In this document: in pieces, positions 44,179-52,493 of the stretch
Position numbering within the stretch: the first letter of the stretch is position 1
How the letters are laid out: every line of letters begins with the position of its first letter
Assembly (NCBI GenBank): GCA_902587145.1
Contig: CACIKD010000002.1
Span: forward strand, 62,001-126,000
Reading direction: 5' to 3'
Length of the DNA stretch: 64,000 nucleotides
Source: an uncultured Pelagibacteraceae bacterium
GTDB taxonomy: Bacteria > Pseudomonadota > Alphaproteobacteria > Pelagibacterales > Pelagibacteraceae
The notes under the pieces: generated by a model
What the model was told of the DNA's origin: nothing
Seen by the model: the letters and a program-made list of their open reading frames with translations, nothing else
The model's database searches: none
Position numbers and translations under genes: made by a program

Positions 44179-44529
44179 TTAATAAATTGTGGCTCCAAAT
44201 ACTTTTACTAAGTCGCCTTCAACTCCCAAAACTAATCTGCCCAGAAATTCCCCTTTAACGGTATCACTTTTTTGCTTATACAAAACAGTAATAAAATTAT
44301 CTCTTCTTATACAGCCTAATACTTCTTGCTGCTCAGAAAGACTTGTTAGCAATTTATTGCTAGCCCATTGCTTTCCTAGCTCTACCTCATTAGCACCGTA
44401 AAGCATCTGAGATGAGAAATCCTTTGTAAAACCTCCGTAATCTTTAATATTGGAAGATTTTACTAAGTTAGACCAAATAGGACTAGCGATCTTAATGATT
44501 TCATCATCGCTTTTCTCTAACAAGTTCAT
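44179..44529 (-). CDS. Conserved-looking protein of unknown function in the apr operon
   Basis: I start it at ATG 44529 (MNLLEKSDDEIIKIA), giving 116 residues; a longer frame would overlap aprA. It lies 10 bases after aprA and 36 before the exporter gene. The sequence is soluble, alpha/beta, with VLGCIRRDNFITVLYKQ and GEFLGRLVLGVEGDLVKVFGATIY. I recognise no family. Its position argues for a function connected with APS reductase or sulfite, perhaps assembly, but nothing in the sequence shows this. Confidence 0.75.
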   Translation of the reverse strand: MNLLEKSDDEIIKIASPIWSNLVKSSNIKDYGGFTKDFSSQMLYGANEVELGKQWASNKLLTSLSEQQEVLGCIRRDNFITVLYKQKSDTVKGEFLGRLVLGVEGDLVKVFGATIY

Positions 44530-44539
44530 TTTGATAAAT

Positions 44540-46399
44540 TTAAGAGGCCTTCTTTTTCTTATCGTCGCCAACTATGTGATATACAGGCATTTTTTCCAAT
44601 GTAAATTTGCCAGTTTTTGGGTCTCTTCTTGATACAGTTAAACAATGCCAATTTTCGTCATCAAGCTTTAACTTATCACCCCTGTAATAGTATCCAGGCC
44701 AACGTGTCTCTTCTCTAAAAAGAGTATGTTCAGTCACGCATTGTGAAGTTAAAGTCCTATGTTTTAATTCCCAAGCTCTCATTAATTGGTGATAATCTTC
44801 AGCACCTACATTTTCTAAATCTTCTTGTAACCAGTCTAGTAATTCTAAACCTTTTTTCAATAAATTATCATTAGTCATATAATTAGCAGTAATCCCACCT
44901 ACATACTCATCCATTATTTTCTGAAGTCTTTGCAATCCTTGAATAGGAGAAATGTAACTCGGTGAAACTGTTCCGCCTGTAATCTCGTTTCTACCGATAG
45001 TATAATTGTCTAAAGGTTTATAGATGATATCTCTCAAATTATTACATTGGTTATCACTTACATTAATATCTTCAGCTTTTTTATCTTCTATATATTTTAC
45101 TGCTGCTTTTGCTGCCAATCTTCCTTCTGTGAAAGAACCGGATGAAAATTTATGAGCACTTCCTCCAACAGTATCACCTGCACCAAACAAACCTTCAACT
45201 GTGGTCATTCTGTTATAACCCCAAAAATATTCTGGCGGAGCTATGTCTTCTGGACCGCTAACCCAAGCTCCAGAGCAAGTAGCATGAGAGCCCATGACGT
45301 ATGGTTCGGATGTCGTTAATTCAGGATTAGTATATTTAGGATCAATGTTTTGTGAAGCCCATACAACAGCTTGACCAACAGTCATACCTAAAAAATTTTC
45401 CCATCCAACCGTTTCTAAATGTGGATCTTGGAAAGCTTCTTTTGTAACCATGTGAATTGGTCCACCTCCGGCCATTACTTCTTGTATAAATGCATGATTT
45501 CTTAAACAAGTTGGAGTTGGGTGATGATCTATATACTCGCCTACTAACTCTTTTGTTTTATCGTACCATTTTTTCTCATAGTTCTCACCATTTGCATTTT
45601 GCGTGTAAGTTTTTAAGTGTAAAAAATAAGCGCCTACAGGACCATATCCATCTTTAAATCTACATAATACAATTCTATTCTCCATTTGAGTCATTTTTGC
45701 TCCAGCTGCGATCGGTAAAGCATAAGCAGATCCATTACTCCAAGGAGCGTACCAAGTTCTTCCCATTCCTTCTCCAACTGCCCTAGGCTTAAATATATGT
45801 GACGCTCCACCTGCAGCTACTATTACTGTTTTAGCTTTAAACACATGATAGTCACCAGTTCTCATATTAAAACCTACCGCTCCACCAACTCTATTCTCAT
45901 TATTTTCATCCATCAGTAAGTGTGTGACCATTATTCTATTATAAATTTTATCCGCAGATTTTTTTGCAGCTTCAGCTACAATTGGTTTGTAGCTCTCTCC
46001 GTGAATCATAATTTGCCATTTGCCCTCTCTTTGGTACCTGCCAGTTTTTTTATCTTTCATCATGGGAAGACCCCATTCATCAAACATGTGCACTGTAGAG
46101 TCAACATGACGAGCCATATCATAACCAAGGTCTTCTCTTACTAATCCCATAAGATCATTTCTTGCATATCTAACATGATCTTCAGGTTGATTTTCGTTCC
46201 ATCTCATGCCCATGTAGCAGTTTATAGCGTACAAGCCTTGGGCCACTGCACCACTTCTATCTATATTAGCTTTTTCTACACAGATGATTTTTAAATCTCT
46301 TCCCCAGTGTCTGGCTTCAAATGTAGCACCTGTTCCGGCCATACCTCCACCTACTACAAGAACATCGCAATTTTCGTGAACAGTTTTTCTTTTTGGCAT
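44540..46399 (-). CDS. aprA: Adenylylsulfate (APS) reductase alpha subunit
   Basis: A 619-residue flavoprotein. The FAD-binding start DVLVVGGGMAGTGATFEARH, GVAQGLYAINCYMG-like segment AVAQGLYAINCYMG, HGESYKPIVAEAAK and GSHATCSGAWVSGPEDIAPPEYFWGYNRM are classic for AprA of sulfur oxidisers and SAR11. With AprB it interconverts APS and sulfite plus AMP; in an aerobe it is expected to run toward APS, oxidising sulfite. It overlaps aprB by one base. Length is normal. Confidence 0.95.
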   Translation of the reverse strand: MPKRKTVHENCDVLVVGGGMAGTGATFEARHWGRDLKIICVEKANIDRSGAVAQGLYAINCYMGMRWNENQPEDHVRYARNDLMGLVREDLGYDMARHVDSTVHMFDEWGLPMMKDKKTGRYQREGKWQIMIHGESYKPIVAEAAKKSADKIYNRIMVTHLLMDENNENRVGGAVGFNMRTGDYHVFKAKTVIVAAGGASHIFKPRAVGEGMGRTWYAPWSNGSAYALPIAAGAKMTQMENRIVLCRFKDGYGPVGAYFLHLKTYTQNANGENYEKKWYDKTKELVGEYIDHHPTPTCLRNHAFIQEVMAGGGPIHMVTKEAFQDPHLETVGWENFLGMTVGQAVVWASQNIDPKYTNPELTTSEPYVMGSHATCSGAWVSGPEDIAPPEYFWGYNRMTTVEGLFGAGDTVGGSAHKFSSGSFTEGRLAAKAAVKYIEDKKAEDINVSDNQCNNLRDIIYKPLDNYTIGRNEITGGTVSPSYISPIQGLQRLQKIMDEYVGGITANYMTNDNLLKKGLELLDWLQEDLENVGAEDYHQLMRAWELKHRTLTSQCVTEHTLFREETRWPGYYYRGDKLKLDDENWHCLTVSRRDPKTGKFTLEKMPVYHIVGDDKKKKAS

Positions 46400-46869
46400 T
46401 AATAATAAACTCCCTTTTTAAAAGAGTCTTTACTAATTGTAGGTAAATCTTTCTTAGTATCTAATCCCTCAGGCTCAGAGTAAAGAACTTGAGAATTCAT
46501 TTCACCTTGTCGAGGTTTATCTCCCTCAGCTAATTTTGGAATAAATTTTCCCCAAGGTTTTGTTGTAATGGGAGAGACAAAATCTTTTTCTGTTCCATTT
46601 CTGAATTTAATTTTCCAAGAAATAGTTCCCTTTTCTTCTTCTCTTCTAACTCTTACACTGTGTCCCATGGGAGCAAAATCTGCATATCCTCTAACATCAA
46701 TGGCATGATTAGGACATGCTTTAACACATGAATAACATTCCCAACAAAAATTAGGTTCAATATTTTTTGCTCTTCTGATAGTTTCATCGATATGCATAAT
46801 GTCTGAAGGGCAAATATCTACGCAATGCCCGCATCCATCACATCTTGTCATATATACAAAAGTAGACAT
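46399..46869 (-). CDS. aprB: APS reductase beta subunit
   Basis: A 156-residue ferredoxin-type subunit. Two [4Fe-4S] clusters are shown by Cys10, 13, 16 and 20 and by Cys42, 45, 48 and 52 (with CWECYSCVKACPNHAI). The C-terminal tail wraps AprA in known structures. It carries electrons between AprA and the membrane anchor AprM. It lies 63 bases after aprM. Confidence 0.95.
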   Translation of the reverse strand: MSTFVYMTRCDGCGHCVDICPSDIMHIDETIRRAKNIEPNFCWECYSCVKACPNHAIDVRGYADFAPMGHSVRVRREEEKGTISWKIKFRNGTEKDFVSPITTKPWGKFIPKLAEGDKPRQGEMNSQVLYSEPEGLDTKKDLPTISKDSFKKGVYY

Positions 46870-46932
46870 AATTATTTCCTCTTAGTTTCTATAATAGCTT
46901 TAAATAATATACTAGTTTTATTAATCATGATG

Positions 46933-47724
46933 TTAATAATGTTTTGGTTGTTCTCTTTTAATACCAAGGCCAAATTGCTCTGGTGCGTCCGCTGGTGGAG
47001 GCAAATTGTCTCTAGACCCATCGGCCTCTGCTAAATTTTTTTGTATAGCAGCACCCGGTTTATAAAACATGTGGGCAAATTTAGACCAATAAACTCCACC
47101 AAATAAAGCTAAATTTGCAAAGATAAATAAAATTAAAAATAAATAACTTAATCCCGTCATTCCAGAAGATTGAAAATAAGACCAAGCTAATCCAAAAGTA
47201 GCGCATGCTAGTAAAGCTAAAACAAATAAATCAGCGGCAATAATTCTGTACCAAGGATGTGCTTCTGCGGATACATCTACTCTTAAAAAAAACCAAAACC
47301 AATACCCACCTAAACATGTCATTATTGCTCCAACGTGCCAGATAATTGGAATATAAGATGGCGCTGCTACGCCATCAGAATATTTAAATATTAAAACTAC
47401 AGATGCGATCCAAAAAAGGATTGTTCCATACATTCCAAGCACATGAGCCAGTCTTCTCTTTCCAAATCCAAGCTCTGATGTAGTTGCGATATCACTAGCA
47501 ACTGTTTTTAAAATTACGGCTGTTTTTTTTCCAGCGCTTAATTCTGTTTTTGCGGATTTTTTTGCTTTTTGAGCATTTCTAAAAAAATAAACTACATTTT
47601 TTTTATGTAGCATATCTAAGCCTGTTCCAATAATAATTAAAAGTACCATAGCAATTACAAAAAATTGCAAGAAAATTGATGGTACTGTTTGTGAAAGTTC
47701 TGCAAATGGGTTAATTGAAAACAT
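46933..47724 (-). CDS. aprM: APS reductase membrane anchor
   Basis: A 263-residue membrane protein with about five or six helices (FLQFFVIAMVLLIIIGTGLD, MYGTILFWIASVVLIF, GGYWFWFFLRVDVSAEAHPWYRI). Position directly before aprB and overall layout match AprM, the anchor that replaces the Qmo complex in many sulfur-oxidising bacteria and in SAR11. It likely passes electrons from AprBA to quinone. Family call relies strongly on synteny. Confidence 0.88.
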   Translation of the reverse strand: MFSINPFAELSQTVPSIFLQFFVIAMVLLIIIGTGLDMLHKKNVVYFFRNAQKAKKSAKTELSAGKKTAVILKTVASDIATTSELGFGKRRLAHVLGMYGTILFWIASVVLIFKYSDGVAAPSYIPIIWHVGAIMTCLGGYWFWFFLRVDVSAEAHPWYRIIAADLFVLALLACATFGLAWSYFQSSGMTGLSYLFLILFIFANLALFGGVYWSKFAHMFYKPGAAIQKNLAEADGSRDNLPPPADAPEQFGLGIKREQPKHY

Positions 47725-47775
47725 AAATAATTTTAGTAGTTTGATGTATACAGGTCAAGTGAGAACAATTCGCAA

Positions 47776-48168
47776 TTATTTTAGCTTTCCATCCTTTCTC
47801 ATTTGTTCCCTAATTTTAGTTGCTGAAATTTGCTGCGTCTTTTCGTCAAGAACTATTTCTTCAATTTTATAACCAACACCTCTTCCATAACAAATGTTTG
47901 TTAGATTTGGTACTAGTGTAACTTTTATTCTACCTTGATAATCTTTTAAAGCCTCTAAAATATTTTTTTTTACCGTCTCAAAATTAAAAGGATTGTCATC
48001 TACGCCTTGGACGTCACGTACCATAATATTAACTTGACCAGTCTTTTTTAGTATCTCTTCAAATAGTTTCTGATGACCAGCGTGCCAAGGTTGCCATCTT
48101 CCAAGCATTTGAGCAGTTGGTTTTTTGTTATCCCAGACATGACCATCATTTTTCATTTGGTCTGCCAT
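47776..48168 (-). CDS. HxGH nucleotidyltransferase of unknown substrate in apr operon
   Basis: A 130-residue nucleotidyltransferase-fold protein. LGRWQPWHAGH holds the HAGH nucleotide-binding motif at residues 29-32 and ISATKIR at 114-120 is the second signature, as in NMN adenylyltransferases and cytidylyltransferases. NPF at 59-61 also recalls archaeal-type NMNAT. It stands 51 bases before aprM and 9 after the CADD-like gene, in an operon making APS. No ATP sulfurylase is visible in this window, so it might process APS or a nucleotide. This is inference. Confidence 0.8.
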   Translation of the reverse strand: MADQMKNDGHVWDNKKPTAQMLGRWQPWHAGHQKLFEEILKKTGQVNIMVRDVQGVDDNPFNFETVKKNILEALKDYQGRIKVTLVPNLTNICYGRGVGYKIEEIVLDEKTQQISATKIREQMRKDGKLK

Positions 48169-48177
48169 AAAGTTTCT

Positions 48178-48843
48178 TTAAGCAGCGGCTTGTATTTTAT
48201 GCTTTGTCGACATTCCGCTTAAGAAATTCCAAAGATATCTAGCTGTTAGCATTGAAGCTTTTTCAGCTTTAACTTTTTCTTCCTCTGTTAAAGCGTCTAA
48301 AAGTTTTTCACATTCTTTTCTATGAATTACATCAGCAGCTTTATGAGCTTCGAAAAACTCTAAACCTTCTTTTGATGTAACTCCATAAAAGTTTTTAAGT
48401 CCTCTTATTTTTGTTTCAGCAATTTCAGGAATTTGCCTTTCATAAGTATATAAAGAAGCTAAACCTTCAGCATATGATTTTCTTGCTTGATGAAAAAAGT
48501 TTTCAATCATATCGTTAGTAAACCACTCTCTTTTTACATCTTCGATTTTATCTTTGTCAGCACCCATTGCTAATGCAAAGTTTTTCCATAGCTTTGGATG
48601 GTCTGCGTTTGGATTTTCTTCATCTTGAAGATTTTCTAAAAGAATTTTTCTTTTTTCAATGTCTTCACAAATTGAATGTGTAGCGCTTATGTATCTTGGA
48701 AACGCTTTTACGTGTTGGTAATATTGTTCTGCGTAATCCTTAATTATTTCTCTCGTTAATTTTCCTTCATTCCATGACTTATAAAACGGGTGATTTAATA
48801 AATGGTACTGGTCTAATTTTTTATTAAGTTCTTGTGAAAACAT
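48178..48843 (-). CDS. CADD-like para-aminobenzoate-forming enzyme
   Basis: A 221-residue haem-oxygenase-fold protein very close to Chlamydia CADD. Metal ligands align: Glu75, His82, Glu135, His167, Asp171 and His174. The residues reported for CADD's self-sacrificing pABA synthesis also align: Tyr21 (HPFYKSW) and Lys145 (TKIRGL). HVKAFPRYISATHS and LLENLQDEEN match too. CADD proteins supply pABA for folate without PabABC. It is the first gene of the apr operon, 9 bases before the nucleotidyltransferase. A link to sulfur is not obvious. Confidence 0.85.
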   Translation of the reverse strand: MFSQELNKKLDQYHLLNHPFYKSWNEGKLTREIIKDYAEQYYQHVKAFPRYISATHSICEDIEKRKILLENLQDEENPNADHPKLWKNFALAMGADKDKIEDVKREWFTNDMIENFFHQARKSYAEGLASLYTYERQIPEIAETKIRGLKNFYGVTSKEGLEFFEAHKAADVIHRKECEKLLDALTEEEKVKAEKASMLTARYLWNFLSGMSTKHKIQAAA

Positions 48844-48988
48844 ATATCTCCTTGGTTAATTAACATTATTAAAACTGTTTCGACTTAGGAAATAGAATAA
48901 TGATTTATCCACATTAAGTATACAAAAAAAAGTGCGATGTTCTCGTTTTGATTCACCTTTGATTCCAATTTAGACTCAAAATACAACC

Positions 48989-50215
48989 TTAAATTGTTGC
49001 TTCTGATCTTTGAATAGGCCTTTCATTAATAGGGTAATGAACGATTGTTGCAAATATCGACAAGGCAATGGCCATGTAAAAAGCATTATCATAAGAACCA
49101 AATTGATCATAAAAATATCCTCCTAGATACGCTCCTATGAAAGCTCCAACTTGGTGACTCAAAAAAACAATTCCAAAAAGCGAACTTAAATATTTAGTCC
49201 CAAATATTTGCGCTACTATTCCATTGGTTGGAGGGACAGTAGATAACCATAATAATCCAAAAGAAATTCCAAAAACTATTGACATTATATTTGATGGAGG
49301 TGAAAAAATAAAAATAGCTATAGATACAGCTCGCAAGGCATAGAGAATACAAAGTAAACTTTTTTTTCTATATTTAGTTCCTAAATAACCCATGCCCAAA
49401 GTTCCAATAATATTAAATAATCCTATTAGTGCTAAAATAATAGTTGCTGACCAACCCCCCATACCCCTTTCTTGCATATATCCGGGTATATGCGTAGCGA
49501 TCAATGTTATTTGGAACCCACAAACAAAAAAGCCTGCATTAAGTAAAAGATATCCTTTATGTGAAAAAGCTTCTTTTAGTGCTTCAAAAAAAGTTTGATC
49601 TTTTACGATAGGTTGGTTTTTATCAATTAATTTTTTTGGAGCAAATATAAATAATGAAACTATTGATCCAAGTAAAATAAAATATAAGAAATATTTTAAA
49701 GTTTCTTCCCAGCCAAATTCCCCTAAGGAATATTTTGTAAACAAAGGTGCAATAAAATATCCAACTGACGCTGCTGCAGTAACAAGACCTGATGCTATTG
49801 TTCTTTTTTCATTTGGAAAATGTTTGCTGACTTCGGAAACGGGCACACTTATTGCTGTGGCTCCTAAAGCAATACCGATTAAAACTCCAAGACTAATTTG
49901 AAAATAAACACCTGTATTCGGTCCAGAATAAAGCATAAATATACCTGCACCAAATATCAAGAAACCTATAAAAACAGCTTTATTACCACCAAACCTATCT
50001 GCAACTAATCCAAACAAAGGTGAAAACATTCCCCAAAAAATCATTTGAATACCGATTGCTAAACCAAATTCTGTACGCGTGCATCCTAGTCCCTCTTCAA
50101 AAGCTTGAAAAAAAAGACCAAAGGTCTGTCTTAAACCCATAGAAATCATTATCACTACACAGGCGGAAATAAGTACAATAAGTGTTAATTTATTATTTAT
50201 GAATTTTTCTGACAT
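48989..50215 (-). CDS. Major facilitator superfamily transporter
   Basis: A 408-residue, 12-helix MFS protein. GLRQTFGLFFQAFEEGLG, the loop FGLVADRFGGNKAVFIG and the second-half GMGYLGTKYRKKS match the oxalate/formate- and monocarboxylate-type MFS branch. It lies one base from metC on the same strand, so they may be co-transcribed. The substrate could be an organic anion; it is not fixed by sequence. The 145-base gap toward 48844 holds no gene I can see. Confidence 0.82.
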   Translation of the reverse strand: MSEKFINNKLTLIVLISACVVIMISMGLRQTFGLFFQAFEEGLGCTRTEFGLAIGIQMIFWGMFSPLFGLVADRFGGNKAVFIGFLIFGAGIFMLYSGPNTGVYFQISLGVLIGIALGATAISVPVSEVSKHFPNEKRTIASGLVTAAASVGYFIAPLFTKYSLGEFGWEETLKYFLYFILLGSIVSLFIFAPKKLIDKNQPIVKDQTFFEALKEAFSHKGYLLLNAGFFVCGFQITLIATHIPGYMQERGMGGWSATIILALIGLFNIIGTLGMGYLGTKYRKKSLLCILYALRAVSIAIFIFSPPSNIMSIVFGISFGLLWLSTVPPTNGIVAQIFGTKYLSSLFGIVFLSHQVGAFIGAYLGGYFYDQFGSYDNAFYMAIALSIFATIVHYPINERPIQRSEATI

Positions 50216-50216
50216 T

Positions 50217-51392
50217 TTATTTAATATACTTTATCGCATTTTTTAAATCATCAATAAGATCTTTAGGATCTTCTAAACCAATGTGGAGTCTTACAATGTG
50301 TTCATCTTTTTTTAAATTTAAATAGCTTCTGTATCCTCTTTCGACTATTTCTTGGTGTAGTGCTAAACTTTCAAATCCACCCCAACTATAGCCATACCCA
50401 AAGAGTTTGAGAGAATTTACAAATTTTTTAATAGAATTCTTATCTTTTGATTTTATTCTCAAACCCATTAGTCCTGAAGCACCTTTAAAATATTTTTTCC
50501 ACATTCTAAAATTAAAAGAATCTTTTTTATAAGGATAAAGCAATGTGACTTTTTTATTTTTTGAAAGAAATGCAGCTACTTTTTTTGCATTTGCTTGATG
50601 TTTTTCTAGTCTAATATCTAAAGTTCTTAAACCTCTTAAAATTAAGTATGCATCATCGGGACTTAGTCTTAATCCTGTTATTTTATTAGTTTGTTCAACT
50701 AATTTGAAAGTTTTTTTGTTTACAGCTAGACTGCCACCCATTACGTCTGAATGCCCAGAATAATACTTTGTTGCTGAAACAATTGACATATCAAATCCTA
50801 ATTTAATGGGTTTAAAAAAATATGGGGTTGCCCAAGTATTATCAATGGCAGTAAAAATTTTTTTTCTTTTTGCAATTTTAATTATCTTAGATAAATCTTG
50901 AAATTCAAAGGTATTGCTACCTGGACATTCTACAAAAATAAGTTTTGTTTTACTTGTTATATTTTTTGAAATAGTTTTCAAATCATGTGGGTTATAAAAT
51001 TTAGTTTTAATTTTAAAATCTTTTAAAAATGTCTCTGTAAAAAGACGAGTAGGAAAGTAAACTGGGTCTGCTACTAAAATTTCATCTCCTGGACGCACCA
51101 CACTAAAAATAGCTAGAAAGACTGATCCAAAGCCGGTTGGAGTTAAAAAGGTATGATAACTTTCTTCTAATTCTGATAAAATTTTTTGTAAAATATGTGT
51201 TGTTGAAGTTCCTTGTCTGCCATAATCAAAGTGGCCTCCTCTAGGGTCTTTCTTGTATTTTTTTTGCATCTTACGTATATCTTGTAAAGATTTAAAAATA
51301 ATTGTAGATGCTCTTACAACTGGGGGATTGACTGACTGATTATGAAAATCCTTAGCAGTATGTTTTAGAAATGTGTTTATAGACTTTTTCAT
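50217..51392 (-). CDS. metC: Cystathionine beta-lyase-type PLP enzyme
   Basis: A 391-residue Cys/Met-metabolism PLP enzyme. The PLP lysine is in VSATKYYSGHSDVMGG, with HFDYGRQGTSTTHILQ and GTSTTH region near the N-terminus, and DNTWATPYFFKPIKLG holding the PLP-binding Asp. MetC-type YYSGHSD and the C-terminal WGGFESLALHQ favour cystathionine beta-lyase over gamma-lyase or synthase. It cleaves cystathionine to homocysteine. Its start is divergent from the small basic peptide gene at 51458. Confidence 0.85.
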   Translation of the reverse strand: MKKSINTFLKHTAKDFHNQSVNPPVVRASTIIFKSLQDIRKMQKKYKKDPRGGHFDYGRQGTSTTHILQKILSELEESYHTFLTPTGFGSVFLAIFSVVRPGDEILVADPVYFPTRLFTETFLKDFKIKTKFYNPHDLKTISKNITSKTKLIFVECPGSNTFEFQDLSKIIKIAKRKKIFTAIDNTWATPYFFKPIKLGFDMSIVSATKYYSGHSDVMGGSLAVNKKTFKLVEQTNKITGLRLSPDDAYLILRGLRTLDIRLEKHQANAKKVAAFLSKNKKVTLLYPYKKDSFNFRMWKKYFKGASGLMGLRIKSKDKNSIKKFVNSLKLFGYGYSWGGFESLALHQEIVERGYRSYLNLKKDEHIVRLHIGLEDPKDLIDDLKNAIKYIK

Positions 51393-51457
51393 AAAAAGAG
51401 TATAAGTGAACTTTATATAAGTTTATTTAATTAAGATATAAAAAAGGAGGCGAAAAT

Positions 51458-51541
51458 ATGGGTTACCCTAAAAAACATAGAGGTAGACGTAAAATAGGAT
51501 CAAAAAAAAGAAGAGCAAGAAAAAGAAATAAACGTAAATAA
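51458..51541 (+). CDS. 27-residue highly basic peptide
   Basis: A complete small frame, MGYPKKHRGRRKIGSKKRR..., ends in TAA at 51541 and contains about 17 Lys/Arg of 27 residues. It is preceded by AAAAAGGAGG with a seven-base spacer, the best ribosome binding site in the window. It is just upstream of a membrane protein gene at 51552. Composition recalls tiny ribosome-associated proteins such as bTHX or AURKAIP1/bS22-like peptides, but I recognise no exact match. Strong translation signal and lack of Cys or hydrophobic residues support an RNA-binding role. Confidence 0.75.
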   Translation: MGYPKKHRGRRKIGSKKRRARKRNKRK

Positions 51542-51551
51542 GATTTTATAA

Positions 51552-52256
51552 ATGAGAGAAATAACACAAATCCGTAAACTAAGTTTATGGATTTTTTTCC
51601 TACCATTAATAGCCATTAACCTTTGTCTTTTTATATCTGTGAATCCCAGTCTTTTAGAGGGAACTATTTTTGCTGTTGATCAAATAGGAAGGTCAGGTTT
51701 TTCAATTCCTTATTTGGATGGAAGTCTTTCTATAAGCAGAGCCTCTAGAACTTTTCCTCAATATTTAATTTTTAAACCCTCAATGATTATTACTGGAATT
51801 CTTTTATTCTATTATTGGAATAATAATAATAATTTAATTTGTAAAATAAGAAATACAGAAAATTTTAAATATAAATTTCGTATATTTGGGATACTGTCAG
51901 CAATATTTTTAATTATTCATTCAATTTTTTTAGGAGTTAAATTTGATATCCAAATTTATAAGTTATTTAGGAGAGTAGTTTTGCTTTTATTTATTATTTT
52001 TGAATTGATTGCTCAAGGTATGCTGGTTTATTATTTATTCAACATAAAATCAAAAATTTCTGATATCACAAATAAAAAAATTCTAGTAATTAAAATGATA
52101 TTAGTTTCAATTTTAGTTATTGTGGCCTTTGCCAGTCTTCCTATTTTAGTAACTAAAGGCAATACACATTTTAAACATGCTCTTGAATGGAACTATTTCG
52201 TTGGGGTAATAACTTTTTATTTATTGACGTTTTTTTTCTGGAGAAGAACCACGTAA
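51552..52256 (+). CDS. Integral membrane protein, unknown (Frag1/DRAM-like shape)
   Basis: A 234-residue protein with about six hydrophobic segments, a loop between the first two (DQIGRSGFSIPYLDGSLSISR), and a C-terminal ALEWNYFVGVITFYLLTFFFW. The pattern of six helices with a conserved-looking Glu-Trp before the last helix is like Frag1/DRAM/Sfk1 proteins, but I hold this loosely. It follows the basic peptide gene by 10 bases and its stop lies inside the first bases of the terminal hairpin of the antisense RNA candidate at 52255. Confidence 0.6.
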   Translation: MREITQIRKLSLWIFFLPLIAINLCLFISVNPSLLEGTIFAVDQIGRSGFSIPYLDGSLSISRASRTFPQYLIFKPSMIITGILLFYYWNNNNNLICKIRNTENFKYKFRIFGILSAIFLIIHSIFLGVKFDIQIYKLFRRVVLLLFIIFELIAQGMLVYYLFNIKSKISDITNKKILVIKMILVSILVIVAFASLPILVTKGNTHFKHALEWNYFVGVITFYLLTFFFWRRTT

Positions 52257-52430
52257 ATTTCTAGGCTTTCGCCCAGAAATTTAGTAGTTTTGGTTCGTCG
52301 TTGTAGGCGCTACCGCCGAACCCACCCGATCAACCATTTTAGCGCTACTCAGTTGACCTTTCTGCCCTTTAAGCTTGAACCTCTCGGTTTTTCCTTAATT
52401 GGCCAGTTAAGAGTTGCCTCTTAATTAATT
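52255..52430 (-). ncRNA. Unidentified structured RNA
   Basis: Five helices can be drawn on the minus strand: 52407-52424 (seven pairs, GCAA loop), 52378-52389 (four pairs, GAGA loop), 52328-52358 (seven pairs), 52292-52322 (five outer plus four inner pairs), and 52255-52282 (twelve pairs, GAAA loop). The three GNRA tetraloops and G-U pairs exist only in the minus-strand reading, which fixes the sense. G+C is higher than in nearby spacers. There is no clear T-run at its end. It does not show the signature segments I know for tmRNA, RNase P or SRP RNA; 6S RNA is not excluded. Confidence 0.6.
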
Positions 52431-52493
52431 CCATTAAATCATATTAAAAAAAAATATGTATCACTTATTAGTTGACTTAAATTTGCTTGTGAA

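Noticed and set aside
48860..48950. TATACT on the minus strand upstream of the CADD/apr operon as a promoter
   Set aside because: The -10 match (48917-48922) is good, but no acceptable -35 lies 16-18 bases away, so I did not list it.
48935..48960. GTTC-N7-GATTC as a LexA box
   Set aside because: The second half does not match GTTC, and the nearby genes are not SOS genes.
52300..52430. A 21-codon frame on the minus strand inside the structured RNA, starting at ATG near 52430
   Set aside because: It has no ribosome binding site and runs through paired regions of several hairpins; the RNA structure explains the sequence better.
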